A stretch of 6,989 bases of DNA. Origin: Actinobacteria bacterium BACL4 MAG-120820-bin23. GTDB lineage: Bacteria > Actinomycetota > Actinomycetes > Nanopelagicales > Nanopelagicaceae. The notes below the pieces were generated by a model, which was not told where the DNA came from, made no database searches, and saw only the letters and a list, made by a program, of their open reading frames with translations. The stretch spans positions 1-6,989 of the forward strand of contig LIBD01000045.1 in assembly GCA_001437855.1 (NCBI GenBank). Direction: 5' to 3'. Shown here one piece after another: positions 1 through 4,795 of the stretch. Each line of letters starts with the position of its first letter. Position 1 is the first letter of the stretch. The translations under genes were made by a program, and so were the position numbers.

Positions 1-872
1 GCAGCACGTTGGGAAACATTTGCGACATTAGAAGATAAATGTGACTGCAGATTAGTTGCAGCTTTAATTACATCCTTTGGTCCAATCATCCAACCTACCC
101 GCCAACCTGTCATGGCATAAGTTTTTGCTACACCATTAATAATGATTGTTCGATCTGCAAGCTCTGGTACTGCAACACAAATACTTGGTGCTTTTGCACC
201 GTCATAAAGTAGATGCTCATAGATTTCATCTGTTATGACCCATAGGTTATTTTTTAGTGCCCACTGCCCAATAGCTTTAACTTGCTCTGGTGAATAAACA
301 GAGCCAGTTGGATTAGAGGGTGAACAAAATAACAGCACCTTAGTTTTAGGAGTTAGCGCTTTTTCAAGCTGTTCAACACTTACTAGGTAATTTTGAGTTT
401 CATCAGCAAAGATTTCAACTGCAACTCCACCTGCTAACTTGATGCATTCAGGATATGTAGTCCAAAACGGAGAGGGTAGTAAAACTTCATCGCCTGGATC
501 TAAAATTGCAGCAAAAGATTGGTAGACAGATTGCTTACCACCATTTGTAACTAGTACTTGTTCTGCAGTAATTTCATAATTTGAATCTCGTTTAGTTTTC
601 TTAACTATGGCATCTCTTAACTCTGGTAATCCTGGCGTTGGGGTATAGCGATGATTGGTAGGATTTTTTGCCGCTTCAATTGCAGCATTAACTATGTAAT
701 CTGGAGTTGGAAAATCTGGCTCGCCTGCGCCAAAACCAATTACTGGTTTTCCGGCTGCCTTTAATGCTTTGGCTTTACTATCAACAGCTAAAGTGGCAGA
801 TTCTGCGATCGCTGCAACCCGCTTTGAAACTCTGGATTTCTCGGATGCTCCCATGGGGGGACAGTCTGCCAT
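1..872 (-). CDS. aspC: Aspartate aminotransferase (class I/II PLP enzyme), C-terminus cut off by the window edge
   Basis: This gene encodes a pyridoxal-phosphate enzyme that likely moves the amino group between aspartate and 2-oxoglutarate in the cytosol. About 290 codons are visible; the usual family length is about 400, so the C-terminal part is missing. Visible landmarks are GFGAGEPDFPTPDYI near the N-terminus, HRYTPTPGLPELR, TNGGKQ, PSPFWTTYP, the SPSNPTG motif, TDEIYEH and NGVAKTYAMTGWRVGW. The lysine in VAKTY (codon 125-123) is the expected PLP Schiff-base lysine. The start is uncertain. ATG at 872 is the first in-frame start after a stop and has a weak AGG five bases upstream. ATG at 854 also fits the family but has no Shine-Dalgarno site. 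The ATG with the best upstream site (894, AGGAT) is out of frame. The gene is divergent from tRNA-Trp and secE, as I recall for other actinobacteria. The family is clear; exact substrate preference is inferred. Confidence 0.92.
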   Translation of the reverse strand, partial: MADCPPMGASEKSRVSKRVAAIAESATLAVDSKAKALKAAGKPVIGFGAGEPDFPTPDYIVNAAIEAAKNPTNHRYTPTPGLPELRDAIVKKTKRDSNYEITAEQVLVTNGGKQSVYQSFAAILDPGDEVLLPSPFWTTYPECIKLAGGVAVEIFADETQNYLVSVEQLEKALTPKTKVLLFCSPSNPTGSVYSPEQVKAIGQWALKNNLWVITDEIYEHLLYDGAKAPSICVAVPELADRTIIINGVAKTYAMTGWRVGWMIGPKDVIKAATNLQSHLSSNVANVSQRA

Positions 873-991
873 CTACGCCTAAAAGTGGCTTCATATTTAT
901 CCTGGTTTTACCTTCTTACATAACCTCCTCTACACTTTCGCCCCCGGCGCTTGTATTAGGCCATGATTTTTCATGCCTTAATTCGGGACAA
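873..991. other. Divergent intergenic region between aspC and tRNA-Trp
   Basis: This 119-base spacer must hold the promoters for aspC (leftward) and for the tRNA-Trp/secE/nusG unit (rightward). A possible rightward promoter is TTTACC (907-912), an 18-base spacer and TACACT (931-936). It fits only the loose TAnnnT form of the -10 box. On the minus strand there is a clear AGGAGG (929-924) two bases before an ATG that is followed at once by TAA (921-916), so it does not start a gene. No protein-coding gene is seen here. Confidence 0.5.
959..977. repeat. Short inverted repeat upstream of tRNA-Trp
   Basis: GGC and ATGA on the left pair with TCATGCC on the right, around a TTTT loop and with one bulged C at 961 or 962. 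This gives a seven-pair hairpin ending 14 bases before the tRNA. It could be an operator half-site pair, a leader hairpin in the tRNA precursor, or chance. Nothing in the sequence decides between these. Confidence 0.35.
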
Positions 992-1065
992 AGGGCAGTA
1001 GCTCAATTGGCTAGAGTTGCCGTCTCCAAAGCGGCCGGTTGGGGGTTCGAGTCCCTCCTGCCCTG
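992..1065 (+). tRNA. tRNA-Trp (anticodon CCA)
   Basis: A full cloverleaf can be drawn. The acceptor stem AGGGCAG (992-998) pairs with CTGCCCT (1058-1064). The D stem GCTC (1001-1004) pairs with GAGT (1014-1017). The anticodon stem (1019-1023 with 1031-1035) closes the seven-base loop CTCCAAA, with anticodon CCA at 1026-1028. The T stem GGGGG (1041-1045) pairs with CCCTC (1053-1057) around TTCGAGT. The discriminator is G1065 and the first pair is A-T, both as in bacterial tRNA-Trp. The 3' CCA is not encoded (bases 1066-1068 are CAA), so it must be added by nucleotidyltransferase. secE starts 55 bases downstream with no terminator-like hairpin between, so the two may share a transcript. Confidence 0.97.
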
Positions 1066-1120
1066 CAAGAAGTTTGGTTTTAAAAAGAAGTTACTACACA
1101 GCGATGAAAGGAAAAGGTAG

Positions 1121-1345
1121 ATGAGCGAAGAGATCGTCTCAACTGAAGAACCCAAGGGGATCTTCGGTCGCACTAGCCGGTTCTACCGTCAAATTATTTC
1201 CGAGCTGTCAAAAGTTGTTTGGCCAACCCGTAATCAATTAACTACCTACACTGCGGTGGTATTAGTTTTCGTAGGATTTGTAATTTTAATAGTTTCGATC
1301 TTTGATTTAATTTTAACAAGAATAACTTTCTGGATATTTGGCTAA
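1121..1345 (+). CDS. secE: Preprotein translocase subunit SecE
   Basis: SecE is the small essential subunit that clamps SecY in the SecYEG channel of the cell membrane. The 74-residue protein is the short single-span form typical of Gram-positive bacteria. Residues 1-27 are a charged cytosolic head. Residues 28-40 hold the family signature ELSKVVWPTRNQL, the amphipathic helix at the membrane surface. Residues about 42-64 (VVLVFVGFVILIVSIF) form one hydrophobic membrane segment. The ATG at 1121 is preceded by AAAGGA (1107-1112, spacing 8) and also by AAGG closer in. nusG follows after 15 bases, the conserved secE-nusG pair, so the two are very likely co-transcribed. Confidence 0.96.
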   Translation: MSEEIVSTEEPKGIFGRTSRFYRQIISELSKVVWPTRNQLTTYTAVVLVFVGFVILIVSIFDLILTRITFWIFG

Positions 1346-1360
1346 GGCGAAAAGGAAAAT

Positions 1361-2077
1361 ATGATGTCAATTGAAACGCCAGCTAATCCACCAGTGGATG
1401 CATTTGAAGCAGCGCTCGCTGTCACCGAAGTAGCTCCAGTAGTTGAAGAAATTATTATACCTGTTGTTGAAGATGTAGCTCAAGAAAGTGCTGCTGAAGA
1501 AAATGATGAGAATGCTGAATTTAGAGCCGCCCTTCGTAGCGCGCCAGGAGAATGGTTCGTAGTTCATTCATACGCTGGTTATGAAAAGAAGGTTAAGGGA
1601 AATTTAGTAAACCGAATCCAATCTTTAAATATGGAAGATTATATTTTCCAAATTGAAGTTCCTGAGGAAGAGGTTCGAGAGTTAAAGAATGGTGCTATTA
1701 AAGTAGTGAAGCGAAATGTATTCCCAGGATATGTTTTGGTTCGCATGGAGCTAACTGATGAGTCTTGGTCATGCGTTAGAAATACTCCTGGCGTTACCGG
1801 GTTTGTTGGTAATGCTCACCACCCATCACCATTAACTCTTACTGAGGTGGAAAACATCTTGGCTCCTCGCCCATTAAAGAAGGGCGGCAAGATTGAGATG
1901 AAAGATATTGATTATGCAATCGGTGAGTCCATAACTGTTATGGATGGACCATTTGCGACATTACCAGCGACTATTTCTGAGATCATGCCAGAGCAGGCAA
2001 AGTTAAAAGTATTGGTATCCATATTTGGTCGCGAGACTCCAGTTGAACTTTCATTTCACCAAGTACAAAAAATTTAA
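1361..2077 (+). CDS. nusG: Transcription termination/antitermination factor NusG
   Basis: NusG binds RNA polymerase through its NGN domain, affects pausing and Rho-dependent termination, and can link polymerase to the ribosome through its KOW domain. The protein has 238 residues, longer than the roughly 180 of the E. coli form. Residues 1 to about 60 are an acidic, alanine- and valine-rich extension (EEND, VVED), probably disordered, as is common in actinobacteria. The NGN domain covers about 63-165, starting at EWFVVHSYAGYEKKV and including RNVFPGYVLVRM at 118-129. The KOW domain covers about 185-238 with GESITVMDGPFATLPATI and SIFGRETPVEL. Two adjacent ATGs (1361 and 1364) follow AAAGGA (1351-1356). 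The second has the more usual spacing of seven bases, so the product may start at either. rplK follows after 23 bases. Confidence 0.97.
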   Translation: MMSIETPANPPVDAFEAALAVTEVAPVVEEIIIPVVEDVAQESAAEENDENAEFRAALRSAPGEWFVVHSYAGYEKKVKGNLVNRIQSLNMEDYIFQIEVPEEEVRELKNGAIKVVKRNVFPGYVLVRMELTDESWSCVRNTPGVTGFVGNAHHPSPLTLTEVENILAPRPLKKGGKIEMKDIDYAIGESITVMDGPFATLPATISEIMPEQAKLKVLVSIFGRETPVELSFHQVQKI

Positions 2078-2100
2078 CTAACCTAAGAAAAGGAAAAAAC

Positions 2101-2532
2101 ATGGCACCGAAGAAGAAGGTAACCGCACTAATTAAGTTGCAGATCCAGGCTGGAGCTGCCACACCTGCCCCACCGGTTGGTCCTGCTCTTGGTCAGCATG
2201 GTGTGAACATCATGGATTTCGTTAAGGCATATAACGCAGCTACCGAAAGCCAAAAGGGAAATATCATCCCAGTTGAAATTACTGTATTTGAGGATCGTTC
2301 ATTTACCTTTATTACAAAAACTCCACCAGCCTCTCGATTAATCCTAAAGGCAGCTGGAATTGAAAAGGGATCTGCTATCCCGCACAAAGATAAGGTTGCA
2401 AATCTCACTAAGGCACAGGTTGAAGATATCGCCAAGCAAAAGATGGTGGATCTAAATGCTAATGACTTAGAGATGGCATCAAGAATTATTGCCGGTACTG
2501 CCAGATCAATGGGTATTACTGTCTCTAATTAA
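2101..2532 (+). CDS. rplK: 50S ribosomal protein L11
   Basis: L11 binds the GTPase-associated region of 23S rRNA at the base of the L7/L12 stalk. It takes part in factor-dependent GTP hydrolysis and in stringent response signalling through RelA/Rel. The length of 143 residues is the family norm. The N-terminal domain (about 1-72) holds the proline-rich stretch TPAPPVGPALGQHGVNI (21-37). Its prolines at 22 and 25 are at the region where thiopeptide resistance changes occur, and both are intact. The C-terminal RNA-binding domain (about 76-143) includes PPASRLILKAAGI and AGTARSMGI. AGGA (2091-2094) lies six bases before the ATG. The gene lies in the usual nusG-rplK-rplA order. Confidence 0.98.
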   Translation: MAPKKKVTALIKLQIQAGAATPAPPVGPALGQHGVNIMDFVKAYNAATESQKGNIIPVEITVFEDRSFTFITKTPPASRLILKAAGIEKGSAIPHKDKVANLTKAQVEDIAKQKMVDLNANDLEMASRIIAGTARSMGITVSN

Positions 2533-2539
2533 TTAAAAA

Positions 2540-2573
2540 TGTGGGAGAACCTCGCTGGTTCGAATTAACCACA
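2540..2573 (+). promoter_or_regulatory. Hairpin between rplK and rplA, likely an L1 protein binding site
   Basis: TGTGG (2540-2544) pairs with CCACA (2569-2573). Above an asymmetric internal loop, GAACC (2547-2551) pairs with GGTTC (2557-2561) around the loop TCGCT. Two short stems separated by a lopsided internal loop is the general layout of L1 sites on 23S rRNA and on L1-encoding mRNAs, where extra L1 represses translation. The position just before rplA fits. An alternative fold, GGTT (2557-2560) with AACC (2567-2570), excludes both stems. The structure is seen directly; the L1 role is inferred from position and shape. Confidence 0.5.
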
Positions 2574-2578
2574 ACCCC

Positions 2579-2602
2579 AATCTTGAAAACTATTTCAAGA
2601 TT
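2579..2602 (+). repeat. Perfect 10-pair hairpin next to the rplA ribosome binding site
   Basis: AATCTTGAAA (2579-2588) pairs fully with TTTCAAGATT (2593-2602) around the loop ACTA. It ends eight bases before the rplA Shine-Dalgarno site GAGGAG (2610-2615). The stem is AT-rich and is followed by only a short T run, so it is a poor terminator. It may shape the translation start region, act as an RNA processing site, or be part of the L1 control element just upstream. Confidence 0.5.
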
Positions 2603-2620
2603 TAACCAAGAGGAGAAGAA

Positions 2621-3331
2621 ATGAAGCGCAGTAAGAAATATAAGGCCGCAGCAGAAAAGATTAAATTTGATAATCTTTATCAACCAGGTGAGGCTATGAA
2701 GTTAGTTAAAGAGACCTCAACCGTTAAATACGATTCAACAGTTGATGTTGCACTTTTTCTAGGTGTGGATCCAAAGAAAGCTGATCAAGCAATTCGCTCA
2801 ACAGTTAACTTGCCACATGGAACTGGAAAAACTGCTCGAGTATTAGTTTTTGCAGGTGGCGAACGAGCTGAAGAAGCTCGGGCTGCAGGCGCTGACATTG
2901 TTGGTGCTGATGAATTAATTGATGAAGTTTCAAAGGGACGTTTGGATTATGACGCAGTAGTTTCAACTCCAGAGTTAATGGGAAAGGTTGGCCGACTTGG
3001 AAAGGTTTTAGGACCTCGGGGTTTGATGCCAAACCCAAAGACTGGAACTGTAACCACTGATGTTGCAAAAGCTGTTACCGATATTAAAGGCGGAAAGATT
3101 GAGTTTAGAATCGATAAGAATGCAAACCTTCACTTTGTAATTGGAAAGGTTTCATTTACTGCCGAACAATTAGCTGAAAACTATGCCGCTGCAATTGAAG
3201 AGATAATGCGTGCTAAGCCCGCATCTTCAAAGGGTAGATTTATTAAATCCGCCACAATCTCTTCCACAATGAGCCCAGGAATCAAACTTGATACCTCAAT
3301 CTCCCGTGATGGGGGACCACAGATTCAGTAA
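2621..3331 (+). CDS. rplA: 50S ribosomal protein L1
   Basis: L1 forms the mobile L1 stalk at the E site of the large subunit and helps release deacylated tRNA. In many bacteria it also represses its own operon by binding mRNA. The 236-residue length is normal. The N-terminal half of domain I begins MKRSKKYKAAAEKI. Domain II (about 68-158) includes the signature GKVGRLGKVLGPRGLMPN (121-138). Domain I is completed by GGKIEFRIDKNANLHF and the C-terminal helix region. GAGGAG (2610-2615) precedes the ATG by five bases. The gene is 88 bases after rplK, a gap filled by two hairpins. It ends the secE-nusG-rplK-rplA group; a larger gap follows. Confidence 0.98.
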   Translation: MKRSKKYKAAAEKIKFDNLYQPGEAMKLVKETSTVKYDSTVDVALFLGVDPKKADQAIRSTVNLPHGTGKTARVLVFAGGERAEEARAAGADIVGADELIDEVSKGRLDYDAVVSTPELMGKVGRLGKVLGPRGLMPNPKTGTVTTDVAKAVTDIKGGKIEFRIDKNANLHFVIGKVSFTAEQLAENYAAAIEEIMRAKPASSKGRFIKSATISSTMSPGIKLDTSISRDGGPQIQ

Positions 3332-3340
3332 AACCTTATT

Positions 3341-3370
3341 TTGACTTGGGTGGGCCTAAAGGCCTACCCT
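3341..3370 (+). promoter_or_regulatory. Possible promoter for rplJ-rplL-rpoB
   Basis: TTGACT (3341-3346) is a good -35 match. TACCCT (3365-3370), 18 bases further on, fits the loose TAnnnT -10 pattern. Transcription would start about 3377, which leaves the whole L10-type leader in the mRNA. The -10 match is poor and the spacer is mostly a strong inverted repeat, so this is only a candidate. Confidence 0.3.
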
Positions 3371-3380
3371 TGGCTTATTC
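3348..3380 (+). terminator. Candidate (weak-tailed) terminator after rplA
   Basis: GGGTGGGCC (3348-3356) pairs with GGCCTACCC (3361-3369) around the loop TAAA, giving nine pairs with one G-T. The following stretch TTGGCTTATTC is T-rich but broken. The hairpin starts 17 bases after the rplA stop. It may stop part of the transcripts from the first operon or protect their 3' ends. It overlaps the promoter candidate. Confidence 0.45.
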
Positions 3381-3449
3381 AGTCAGGTTAAGAGATTAGC
3401 TAGATTGATGAAACCAAAGACTGCAGGTCTTTTAAAGGAAATCTTTAAA

Positions 3450-3495
3450 AGGTAATTGTTTAAAAAACAACCCGCATAGGTGCCAACGATTACCT
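3450..3495 (+). promoter_or_regulatory. Antiterminator stem in the rplJ leader
   Basis: AGGTAATTGTT (3450-3460) pairs with AACGATTACCT (3485-3495) over eleven pairs, one of them G-T. The right arm takes up ACCT (3492-3495), which is also the outer left arm of the downstream terminator, so the two cannot form together. The left arm is shared with the small hairpin at 3456-3470, which could act as the anti-antiterminator. The pairing is seen in the sequence; the switch is inferred. Confidence 0.6.
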
Positions 3496-3526
3496 CGTGT
3501 GCATTTATGCGCCGAGGTTTTTCTTA
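3492..3526 (+). terminator. Attenuator terminator just before rplJ
   Basis: ACCTCG (3492-3497) pairs with CGAGGT (3513-3518). Beyond a bulged T3498, GTGCA (3499-3503) pairs with TGCGC (3508-3512) around the loop TTTA. A T-rich tail TTTTTCTT (3518-3525) follows. This is a good intrinsic terminator placed before, not after, a gene: its tail ends 18 bases upstream of the rplJ ATG. That is the hallmark of attenuation. It faces the antiterminator stem at 3450-3495. Confidence 0.78.
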
Positions 3527-3543
3527 TTTAGAAAGGATGCCAA

Positions 3544-4185
3544 ATGGCAACCCCAGAGAAGACAGCTGCTGTGGCAGAGATCGTTGAAGATTTCCGCACC
3601 GCAAATGCAACTGTGCTAACTGAGTACCGCGGGCTTTCAGTTGGTTTAATGAAACAACTACGCCGCTCACTTGGTACAAAAAACAAGTACTCCGTAGTTA
3701 AAAACACCTTAACCAAACTTGCTGCTAAAGAGGCGGGCGTAGATCTAGATCCAGCATTACTAGCTGGCCCATCTGCTGTGGCATTTATTAAAGGTGATCC
3801 AATTGATGCTGCGAAGGCATTACGAGATTTTTCTAAAGAAAATCCATTGCTAGTAATTAAGGGCGGAATCTTCGAAGGTAAGGCAGTTACAACTGCTGAG
3901 ATTATGCAATTGGCTAATCTTGAATCCCGCGAAGTACTTCTTGCCAAGATTGCTGGCGCTATGAAAGGTTCAATCGCTAAGGCTGCTCGAGTCTTTGATG
4001 CACTACGTATCAAGATGGAGGCTGGTGCACCAGCACCAGTTGCTGAAGTAAAAGTAGAGGCACCAGTTGCTGAAGCTGTTACTGAGGCACCAGTTGCAGA
4101 AAAGATTGAAGATGTAGTTGCTCAGGAAGCAGCACCAGAAGTTGTCGCCGAAGCAGCACCTGCTGCTGAAAGCACTGAAAACTAA
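3544..4185 (+). CDS. rplJ: 50S ribosomal protein L10 with a long acidic tail
   Basis: L10 anchors L7/L12 dimers to the ribosome and, with L11 and 23S rRNA, forms the stalk base that recruits translation factors. The rRNA-binding N-terminal domain covers about 1-130 (TANATVLTEYRGLSV, KYSVVKNTL). The helix that binds L12 dimers lies at about 135-160 (LLAKIAGAMKGSIAKAARVFDAL). Residues about 161-213 form a tail rich in Ala, Glu, Pro and Val, with three nine-residue repeats starting APVAE. The usual family length is about 165-180, so 213 is long because of this tail. AAAGGA (3532-3537) precedes the ATG by six bases, and the start matches the usual N-terminus. The gene follows the leader described above and precedes rplL by 66 bases. 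Confidence 0.98.
   Translation: MATPEKTAAVAEIVEDFRTANATVLTEYRGLSVGLMKQLRRSLGTKNKYSVVKNTLTKLAAKEAGVDLDPALLAGPSAVAFIKGDPIDAAKALRDFSKENPLLVIKGGIFEGKAVTTAEIMQLANLESREVLLAKIAGAMKGSIAKAARVFDALRIKMEAGAPAPVAEVKVEAPVAEAVTEAPVAEKIEDVVAQEAAPEVVAEAAPAAESTEN
4033..4113 (+). repeat. Three tandem 27-base units inside the rplJ tail
   Basis: Units begin at 4033, 4060 and 4087, each opening with GCACCAGTTGC. The first two share 16 bases exactly (GCACCAGTTGCTGAAG); the third has diverged after 11. They are in frame and encode APVAEVKVE, APVAEAVTE and APVAEKIED. A period that is a whole number of codons allows growth or loss of units without breaking the gene. Confidence 0.8.
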
Positions 4186-4194
4186 AACCGAACC

Positions 4195-4230
4195 CCAACC
4201 CCCGTACTCATACCTTGAGTTGGAGTCGGG
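4195..4230 (+). other. Weak hairpin in the rplJ-rplL spacer
   Basis: ACTCA (4206-4210) pairs with TGAGT (4216-4220) around TACCT, and CCCG (4201-4204) can close with CGGG (4227-4230). A competing fold pairs CCAAC (4195-4199) with GTTGG (4219-4223). There is no T run after it, so it is not a terminator. It may tune rplL translation, since L7/L12 is needed in four to six copies per ribosome, but this is a guess. Confidence 0.3.
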
Positions 4231-4251
4231 ATTAGAAGAAAAGGAAAGAAT

Positions 4252-4638
4252 ATGTCAAAGCTAAACACCACAGATCTACTAGGTCAGTTCAAGGATATGT
4301 CCTTGGTGGAACTAACAGAGTTTGTTAAAGCATTTGAAACAGAGTTTGATGTAACAGCTGCTGCACCAGTTGCAGTTGCTGCTGCTGGCGGAGCCGCTGG
4401 TGGCGCTGCTGCGGATGCTGCACAAGATGAGTTCACAATCATTCTTGAGGATGCAGGTTCACAGAAGATTGCCGTTATTAAAGAGGTTCGTGCCCTTAAC
4501 TCAAGTCTTGGTCTAAAAGAGGCTAAAGATCTAGTTGATGCTACCCCTGCTACTTTGATGGAGAAGGCAGATAAGGCAACAGCAGATAAGGCAAAGGCTG
4601 CATTCGAGGCGGCTGGCGCAAAGGTAACTATTAAGTAA
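4252..4638 (+). CDS. rplL: 50S ribosomal protein L7/L12
   Basis: L7/L12 forms the flexible multi-copy stalk that recruits and stimulates EF-Tu, EF-G, IF2 and release factors. The 128-residue length is typical. The N-terminal dimerisation and L10-binding helices are at about 1-34 (TTDLLGQFKDMSLVELTEFVKAFE). A flexible Ala/Gly hinge spans about 36-58 (VAVAAAGGAAGGAAADAA). The globular factor-binding domain is about 59-128, with KIAVIKEVRALNSSLGLKEAKDLV. AAAGGA (4240-4245) lies six bases before the ATG. rpoB follows after 157 bases, with a terminator-like hairpin between. Confidence 0.98.
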   Translation: MSKLNTTDLLGQFKDMSLVELTEFVKAFETEFDVTAAAPVAVAAAGGAAGGAAADAAQDEFTIILEDAGSQKIAVIKEVRALNSSLGLKEAKDLVDATPATLMEKADKATADKAKAAFEAAGAKVTIK

Positions 4639-4671
4639 GTACCTAGGCCTAAAAAACCTAAGGATTAGACA

Positions 4672-4711
4672 GAAGGGGCAGTGGTTAGATACTCTGCCCC
4701 TTCACAATTTT
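4672..4711 (+). terminator. Terminator-like hairpin between rplL and rpoB
   Basis: GAAGGGGCAG (4672-4681) pairs perfectly with CTGCCCCTTC (4694-4703) around a 12-base loop, followed by ACAATTTT. The T run is short and starts four bases after the stem, so termination is probably partial. Partial read-through here is known in E. coli, where it makes stalk proteins in excess over RNA polymerase subunits. The same role is inferred for this hairpin. Confidence 0.65.
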
Positions 4712-4721
4712 AAAAAACCAA

Positions 4722-4760
4722 TAGGTCCAAAGCATATAGCGGCTAAGACCTAGTGGTCTT
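4722..4760 (+). promoter_or_regulatory. Pair of mutually exclusive hairpins in the rpoB leader
   Basis: TAGGTC (4722-4727) can pair with GACCTA (4747-4752) across a 19-base loop. Alternatively AAGACC (4745-4750) pairs with GGTCTT (4755-4760) around TAGT. Both use GACC (4747-4750), so only one can form. Neither is followed by a long T run. The pairings are seen; any switching or RNase processing role is inferred. Confidence 0.4.
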
Positions 4761-4795
4761 CGTGTGTTTAATGCAGTTGACAACTGGAGGAAACT

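Larger units (their letters stand above)
3395..3526 (+). promoter_or_regulatory. L10-type ribosomal protein leader of rplJ
   Basis: This untranslated stretch before rplJ resembles the bacterial L10 leader. L10 leaders bind the L10(L12)4 complex and control rplJ-rplL by attenuation or translational repression. The stretch ACCAAAGACTGCAGG (3413-3427) looks like the conserved purine-rich core of that leader (family memory, no search done). It is followed by a perfect nine-pair hairpin CTTTTAAAG/CTTTAAAAG (3429-3437 with 3443-3451). A small hairpin TTGTTT/AAACAA (3456-3461 with 3465-3470) comes next. The region ends with a terminator and a competing antiterminator, listed separately. Confidence 0.72.

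Noticed and set aside
916..929. A minus-strand AGGAGG followed by ATG TAA, resembling a start-stop element upstream of aspC
   Set aside because: The spacing between the site and the ATG is only two bases, too short for efficient initiation, and nothing else supports a minimal upstream frame. It is noted only as a curiosity.
707..1120. A 137-codon plus-strand open frame ending at the secE start
   Set aside because: It runs antisense through the conserved aminotransferase start and straight through tRNA-Trp. Its translation has no recognisable family and looks like chance coding.
1367..1567. A minus-strand open frame opposite the NusG extension, and similar ones opposite rplK, rplA and rpoB (2193-2435, 2805-3068, 5682-5957, 6279-6509)
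   Set aside because: All lie within well-recognised genes on the other strand and show no protein family features or ribosome binding sites.
3528..4013. A 161-codon minus-strand open frame opposite rplJ
   Set aside because: It is antisense to the conserved L10 coding sequence; the L10 reading fully explains the region. The open frame is a by-product of codon use.
4778..4783. A perfect TTGACA -35 box just before rpoB
   Set aside because: No -10-like sequence lies 16-19 bases downstream (the stretch around 4800-4806 is CCGCTTC), and the start site would fall inside rpoB. The bases belong to a small hairpin next to the Shine-Dalgarno site.
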